Positions 60,058 through 64,000 of a DNA stretch of 64,000 bases are shown here, one piece after another; the first letter of the stretch is position 1, and each line of letters opens with the position of its first letter. The translations under genes and the position numbers were made by a program. The notes beneath the pieces are model-generated. The model ran no database searches. It was not told where the DNA came from and worked only from the letters and a program-made list of their open reading frames with translations. Source of the stretch: Pseudomonas viridiflava (GTDB lineage Bacteria > Pseudomonadota > Gammaproteobacteria > Pseudomonadales > Pseudomonadaceae); the NCBI RefSeq assembly GCF_900589395.1, contig NZ_UUIS01000075.1, forward strand, positions 451,697 to 515,696, in the 5' to 3' direction.

Positions 60058-60753
60058 TCAGTGGAAGTCGTAGTAGATCGTCCATTCGCCGGTGACCCGG
60101 TGCTTCCAGAACATCAGGCTGCCGCTGTCCACCACGTTGAGGTTGATCTTGTCGTCCGATGAAATCTGGAAGACGAACTCGAAGTCTTCGCCCGGATCGA
60201 CCCCGGACTGGCAGAACGACGGGTATCCGCCGATCTTGTGCCTGTAGCTGTGGGTGATGTAGTCGAAGTAATCGGTGATGACACCGGCCGCTTCCAGCTT
60301 GCAGATTTCCTCAAACAACGGCTCCGGAATCCCGCCTTCATCCCATTGTGGATAGTCCTGCTCCAGGTAGGTGGCCTTGAGCGGGAAGGGCGTGAGGTAT
60401 GAGGCCGGCGTACTCAGCTCCTTGCGCACCAGTTCATCGTCGTAGCTGTATTCGCGAATCAGCCACTGGTCGCCCATGGCATCGAAGCACTCGGGAAATT
60501 CCTCGGCCATGAACAGCGTCAGCACGCGGGTATTGACCAGCAGCGGGCTGACATAAGGCAAGGCAGGCAGGTAGAACTGCGCGATTGGCAACAATGGCTG
60601 CCCGTCGGCCCCCAGCGGCAGGTCCTCATCGGGACGGCACAGAAAGACCCGGCCCAGCCAGCTCTCCTCGACCGTATCGGTCGGTCGAAAGCCACCGGCC
60701 TCGAACTCGGTGGCGGGTTTGACCAGGCGTCGCTTGATGTCCTCAATATCCAT
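60058..60753 (-). CDS. DUF1963 (YwqG-like) protein, copy 1
   Basis: A 231-residue cytoplasmic protein of the DUF1963/YwqG family (PIAQFYLPALPYVSPLLVNT, GGYPSFCQSGVDPGEDFEFV, FWKHRVTGEWTIYYDFH). It is about 75% identical by eye to the next gene. DUF1963 genes often occur near polymorphic toxin loci, and here the pair lies between two effector cassettes, so an immunity-like role is possible but unproven. ATG 60753 has GGAGTG upstream. Confidence 0.8.
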   Translation of the reverse strand: MDIEDIKRRLVKPATEFEAGGFRPTDTVEESWLGRVFLCRPDEDLPLGADGQPLLPIAQFYLPALPYVSPLLVNTRVLTLFMAEEFPECFDAMGDQWLIREYSYDDELVRKELSTPASYLTPFPLKATYLEQDYPQWDEGGIPEPLFEEICKLEAAGVITDYFDYITHSYRHKIGGYPSFCQSGVDPGEDFEFVFQISSDDKINLNVVDSGSLMFWKHRVTGEWTIYYDFH

Positions 60754-60879
60754 ACTGCACTCCATCGAAAAAACAGGTTCTCGCAGGCGCTGCGAAGGTT
60801 CGTCAAACCGACCCATTAATGGCGCATGGGCAGAAGGCTTCGCTGCTGAAGTGGCGCCTACGGTTTGAGTTGGTCTGGA

Positions 60880-61575
60880 TCAATAGAAATCGTAGTAAAT
60901 CGTCCACTCGCCGGTCACCCGGTGTTTCCAGAACATCAGGCTGCCACTGTGTACCACGTTGAGGTTGATCTTGGGGTCCGAGGACACCTGGAAGACAAAC
61001 TCGAAGTCCTCGCCCGGGTCCACGCCCGGCTGGCAGAACGACGGGTAGCCGCCGATCTTGTGCTTGTAGCTGTGGGTGGTGAAGTCGTAATAGCTGTCGA
61101 GCTCGCCGCTCTTCATCAGCGCACAGATTTCCCGGTCCAGGTGCAGCGGGACGCCGCCGCCATCCCAGAGCGGGTAGTCCTCTTCGAGCTTCTCGGCCTT
61201 GAGGGGAAAGGCCTTGATAAAGGACGCCGGCACCGTCAGGTCTTTGCGCACCAGTTCGTCGTCGTAGCCGTACTCACGGATCAGCCAGCTGTCGCCCATC
61301 GGTGCGAAGACCTCGCCGAATGACTTGGCGATGAACACGGTCAGCACCCGGGTGTTGGCCAGCTGTGGGCTGACACAGGGCAGGGCGGGCAGGTAGAACT
61401 GCGCCAGCGGGAGCAAAGGCTGACCGTCGGCGCCCAGGGGCAGTTCTTCATCGGGACGGTACAGAAAGACCCGGCCCAGCCAGCTTTCTTCAATCGTATT
61501 GGCCGGGCGAAAACCACCGGCTTCAAAGGTGGTGGCGGGTTTGGCCAACTCGCGCTTGATGTCCTGAATATCCAT
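60880..61575 (-). CDS. DUF1963 (YwqG-like) protein, copy 2
   Basis: A second 231-residue DUF1963 protein (MDIQDIKRELAKPATTFEAG), paralogous to the one at 60058; main differences are in residues 80-170. The tandem arrangement with separate leaders (126-bp gap) points to a local duplication followed by divergence. The function is unknown. Upstream, 61576-61899 contains a REP-A and the duplicated cassette end, no further gene. Confidence 0.8.
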   Translation of the reverse strand: MDIQDIKRELAKPATTFEAGGFRPANTIEESWLGRVFLYRPDEELPLGADGQPLLPLAQFYLPALPCVSPQLANTRVLTVFIAKSFGEVFAPMGDSWLIREYGYDDELVRKDLTVPASFIKAFPLKAEKLEEDYPLWDGGGVPLHLDREICALMKSGELDSYYDFTTHSYKHKIGGYPSFCQPGVDPGEDFEFVFQVSSDPKINLNVVHSGSLMFWKHRVTGEWTIYYDFY

Positions 61576-61643
61576 GTACGGTTTTATCCACAGGCATTTA
61601 TTAGACAGCTATGACCATACCAATGACGCCAAGGTTGCGGGGC

Positions 61644-61770
61644 GTAGGAGCGCGCTTGCCCGCGACCGGCTGCGTCAGCAGTCGTAAATTTGTAGCGTTT
61701 AATCATTTTTTGCGAGCGCTACGCACCCGGTCGCGGTGGTCCGGCATTCCGGCAGAGCGCGCTTGTAGGG
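61644..61770. repeat. REP-A inverted pair, degenerate right arm
   Basis: Left arm GTAGGAGCGCGCTTGCCCGC; the right arm is altered and ends GCAGAGCGCGCTTGTAGGG, so the last bases no longer match. It lies between the DUF1963 pair and the intact PAAR cassette. Confidence 0.82.
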
Positions 61771-61801
61771 TAGGACTTGAAGGGGGAGGAGGGACTCACC
61801 T

Positions 61802-62000
61802 TTGGGCTGGCCCAACTCATCGTTTTAACGGCCGGGAAGGCGGATGCTTAAGTGCCTTGCTGGCGGCGGCCTGTAAAGAACAGACCGGTTTGATGCCTGT
61901 CATTGCGGTTTGGGACAACTGGTCAGGGCCTTGTTCAGGGCGCGCTCGTGAGTCATATGGGTGGCGGGGTCGTAGGGGAGGGCGCTGATGTAATAATTAT
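61802..62000. repeat. Duplicated 3' segment of PAAR cassette (copy 2)
   Basis: Counterpart of 58387-58565. It includes the final codons of the intact immunity gene (stop at 61900) and about 100 bp beyond. Confidence 0.85.
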
Positions 62001-62445
62001 GCAGCCTTGTAGAAGCCAGCGACTGCCTCACCCAAATGACCCAGGTTGTATTTTTATGGTGGGTGGCTCGCCAGAAAAGATGCGACTGAATATCATCTTG
62101 CTCATTAATGTCTGAGAAAGCGTATCGAAGTTGGGCATGCCAGTTTTCTTCTTTTATAAGCTCATTTATTACGGTGTTTGCGACTTTTTTTTGTTCAGGA
62201 TCAAGCAGGATCAGGCCAGGTAAGACACGGCCCTGCTTGATAAATTCATCAGTAGGAAACGGCATGATTTTCCGCTTTACCAGATAGATGTCCTGACAGT
62301 GGTAGACCCAGCGTCCCGTGTTCACATATTTGTCAGCCACAAGGGTGACGCCATTGCCCATGTCGGTCGTGTAATGGGCAGGCGTGAGCAGTAAGCCGAC
62401 GCAGCCCAAGGCAATAAGAAAGCAGGTGAGTGTGGATTTACTCAC
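61900..62445 (-). CDS. Candidate immunity protein of PAAR effector
   Basis: A 181-residue protein with an N-terminal hydrophobic segment (KSTLTCFLIALGCVGLLLTP) that would export or anchor it, and a mature part rich in aromatic residues (WVYHCQDIYLV, HNYYISALPYDPATH). GTG 62445 is chosen as start: the sequence GTGAGTAA joins it to the effector stop with an 8-bp overlap; TTG 62460 is the alternative. A small, exported protein translated right after a PAAR effector gene is the typical place for an immunity protein, which suggests that the toxin works in the periplasm. No family name is known to me. Confidence 0.68.
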   Translation of the reverse strand: MSKSTLTCFLIALGCVGLLLTPAHYTTDMGNGVTLVADKYVNTGRWVYHCQDIYLVKRKIMPFPTDEFIKQGRVLPGLILLDPEQKKVANTVINELIKEENWHAQLRYAFSDINEQDDIQSHLFWRATHHKNTTWVIWVRQSLASTRLHNYYISALPYDPATHMTHERALNKALTSCPKPQ

Positions 62446-63709
62446 TGGGTTTGAACTCAATAAAGCCCCTTGTCGGTCCGTAAGGCGTACTGCCTGAAAT
62501 CACAGGACTCAGTGCTCCTTCAATTTGGTAGGTCGCCGATGTCTTGCTTTTTTGTTCAGATCTGTCGTCCATGGCAGCAGACCATTCATTACACCATTCA
62601 TCGCTGGGCAGTTGTCCCGAGGTGGCATTGCATGCATCCGCATAACGCCTGTCCATAAACGACCCCCACGTCTCCTTGTAATCAGACCGGGTAATAAACG
62701 CCCGCACCGGAATCTTCAAATGGTCGGCCAGCTTCTGCGCCAGGCTCTGTTGGGGTTGTGGATCAAGCTGGACGGCGTTTTCGATCTCTGCATCCTGTGG
62801 ATTGCCCATTCCCGTTCGGCAGGCATAGGACGTCAGTCGTGCGTTGGGATCAAACGCCTGGGCAGCAATGCGCTGGAAGTTATCCACACCGAGTGCCATG
62901 CCCGCCTCATTGTCCAGGTGATGACCAAAGGCAATGCTCAGCGGGATGCCGTGACTGAACAGGTCCAGTTGTGCGATGGGATGTTGGCTGCGATCCCGCC
63001 CCGTGTTGATGTAATCGATCAATTCCTGCGCAGTACTCAGTGCCTTGAAGTCGGCGGTGTATAACGCTGCCGATGCCCTGGCTGCGCTAAGCATCGTTTT
63101 GCTGTAATGCGGGATGAATACCACCAGCGTGCGCGGCCGGGCCGGGTGCTGCTCCTTGAACATCTTCAACTGGCGCACAGCCTGGCCGATGAACATCATC
63201 TTGTTGCCGGCACTGGTGTCATGCTGGCTGCCGGCGACGGCGATCATTTCCGGCAGGTCGGTCGATGGCGCTTGCGGGAAGGGCGAATCATTGGACTGGA
63301 CCAGCGCGCCGGCGGCCAGGGCGCGCTGTTCAAGGCTCGGATCGGCCAGCAAAGCTTGCAGCTTTTGCTCATCGACCTGCCCGTGCTCATCGATGGCGCC
63401 CAGGCGGGCAAAGTCGACCGCCAGGTTTTGCGTGACGAAATTGACCTGCCCGCCCACGGTGTCGTGGCTGCCAGCCACGATGCCGCCGCCGTGGCTGCTC
63501 AGGCTGCCCATGTGCGCCATCGGCCGGCCATCGACCAGGATGTGGACAAAACCGCTGACGATCACCGCGCCACAGCCGGCGCGGTCGCCGATGCGTGCAA
63601 CTGGCAGGCCGTTGGCGTATACCGTGGGCGACCCGGACACCAGCGGCGTCAGGCCGTGGCCGGGAAGGGGGCAGGCGTGCAGGTCGGTCAGGCGGGATAC
63701 AGGGATCAT
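62438..63709 (-). CDS. PAAR-domain T6SS effector with predicted caspase-like C-terminus
   Basis: A 423-residue protein. Residues 1-90 are a PAAR domain (DLHACPLPGHG, IGDRAGCGAVIVSGFVHILV, AHMGSLSSHGGGIVAGSHDTV), which caps the VgrG spike of type VI secretion. Residues 140-345 form an alpha/beta domain with TLVVFIPHYSKTML, then LDLFSHGIPLSIAFG and LTSYACRTGMG. A His-Gly after a hydrophobic strand and a later strand ending A-C is the clan CD (caspase/CHAT/DUF4347-like) pattern, so a cysteine peptidase is predicted. The last 60 residues form a separate tail that is preserved in the remnant at 58868. GAGGCTGACC precedes the ATG. Confidence 0.8.
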   Translation of the reverse strand: MIPVSRLTDLHACPLPGHGLTPLVSGSPTVYANGLPVARIGDRAGCGAVIVSGFVHILVDGRPMAHMGSLSSHGGGIVAGSHDTVGGQVNFVTQNLAVDFARLGAIDEHGQVDEQKLQALLADPSLEQRALAAGALVQSNDSPFPQAPSTDLPEMIAVAGSQHDTSAGNKMMFIGQAVRQLKMFKEQHPARPRTLVVFIPHYSKTMLSAARASAALYTADFKALSTAQELIDYINTGRDRSQHPIAQLDLFSHGIPLSIAFGHHLDNEAGMALGVDNFQRIAAQAFDPNARLTSYACRTGMGNPQDAEIENAVQLDPQPQQSLAQKLADHLKIPVRAFITRSDYKETWGSFMDRRYADACNATSGQLPSDEWCNEWSAAMDDRSEQKSKTSATYQIEGALSPVISGSTPYGPTRGFIEFKPSE

Positions 63710-63835
63710 GGTCAGCCTCGGGAATGCATGAGGCCGGCATCGTGGCGCGACGGGCAGTGGGATTTATGTAGGCGGTTTCAGCAGCGATTGCGGGATATGA
63801 CTGATAGTCGCTTTTACGCGGGGCTGTAGGAGCGC
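63700..63835. repeat. Duplicated promoter segment of PAAR cassette (copy 2)
   Basis: About 130 bp upstream of the effector start, from the ATG through GGTCAGCCTCGGGAA to GCGGGGCTGTAGGAGCGCGC, match 59080-59215 with few changes. The shared block contains the presumed promoter and the first REP-A bases. Confidence 0.85.
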
Positions 63836-63933
63836 GCTTGCCCGCGACCGAGTGCGTAGCGCTCGCAAAATCTCGGAAACGCTGAAAATTTACGACTGCT
63901 AACGCAGCCGGTCGCGGGCAAGCGCGCTCCTAC
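63826..63933. repeat. REP-A inverted pair
   Basis: Type A pair with regular arms (GTAGGAGCGCGCTTGCCCGC and GCGGGCAAGCGCGCTCCTAC). Its right arm supplies the TAG stop of the gene entering from the right. Confidence 0.9.
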
Positions 63934-64000
63934 ACCGTTTCCAGCCGGCTGAGGGCATCGTCCAGCACGGAGCGGGCGAGGTCGATCAGGTGGTGGGTCG
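63930..64000 (-). CDS. 3' end of an unidentified gene
   Basis: The minus-strand frame entering from the right edge reads HHLIDLARSVLDDALSRLET then V and TAG, the stop lying in the REP-A arm. Only 23 codons are visible; the family cannot be told. Confidence 0.45.
   Translation of the reverse strand, partial: THHLIDLARSVLDDALSRLETV

Overview
The window (about 63% G+C by eye) looks like a fluorescent Pseudomonas chromosome, most likely P. putida-group or a close relative. The evidence is three families of Pseudomonas REP repeats, the sfn organosulfur genes, NahG/NahR-like salicylate genes, and an IS110 element sitting on a REP end. No tRNA, rRNA, CRISPR array or prophage was seen. Roles are assigned by recognising protein families in the translated sequence; no database search was run.

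Layout, left to right. 1-4.5 kb: end of a YdeP/FdhF-type molybdoenzyme, a quinone reductase divergent from its probable TetR regulator, a CinA amidase, a zinc alcohol dehydrogenase and a small membrane protein. 4.5-8.6 kb: an amine/amino-acid oxidation operon (ornithine cyclodeaminase-like protein, Rid protein, FAD oxidoreductase) divergent from an AraC regulator. 9-11.2 kb: AEC transporter, PPP-type phosphatase, small secreted protein. 11.3-23.4 kb: an organosulfur block with two DszC-like monooxygenases, the sigma-54 activator SfnR, and an operon msuE-sfnG-(degenerate AMP-binding protein)-five-gene LIV-type ABC transporter. Three sigma-54 promoters drive these units, and CTGTTG/CAACAG inverted repeats lie upstream. 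23.4-27.3 kb: salicylate hydroxylase, MFS transporter and NahR, with a NahR box. 27.3-35.8 kb: L-lactate dehydrogenase and an L-rhamnonate set (LysR, MFS, RhmD, RhmA, AldA). Together these can take rhamnonate to pyruvate through lactaldehyde and lactate, and lldD shares a 21-bp palindrome with the rhm promoter region. 36-46 kb: small envelope proteins, phosphoglucomutase, a nuclease/XPD-like helicase fusion, an amidase, a DUF421 protein and an MFS carrier. 46.2-51.7 kb: a compact RsbR-RsbS-RsbT-RsbX module in one operon with two histidine kinases. 51.8-58 kb: MFS exporter, an IS110 element with a recognisable two-loop bridge RNA, a two-component system behind a Fur-box-like site, and an esterase. 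58-64 kb: two copies of a PAAR-effector/immunity cassette, one intact and one decayed, around a LysE exporter and two DUF1963 paralogues.

The most striking object is the IS110 element (53116-54394). Its 5' non-coding end folds into two internal loops whose guide strands match the actual insertion site and the element's own ends. The sfn regulon wiring, the shared rhm/lldD operator and the duplicated PAAR cassette are the next most informative.
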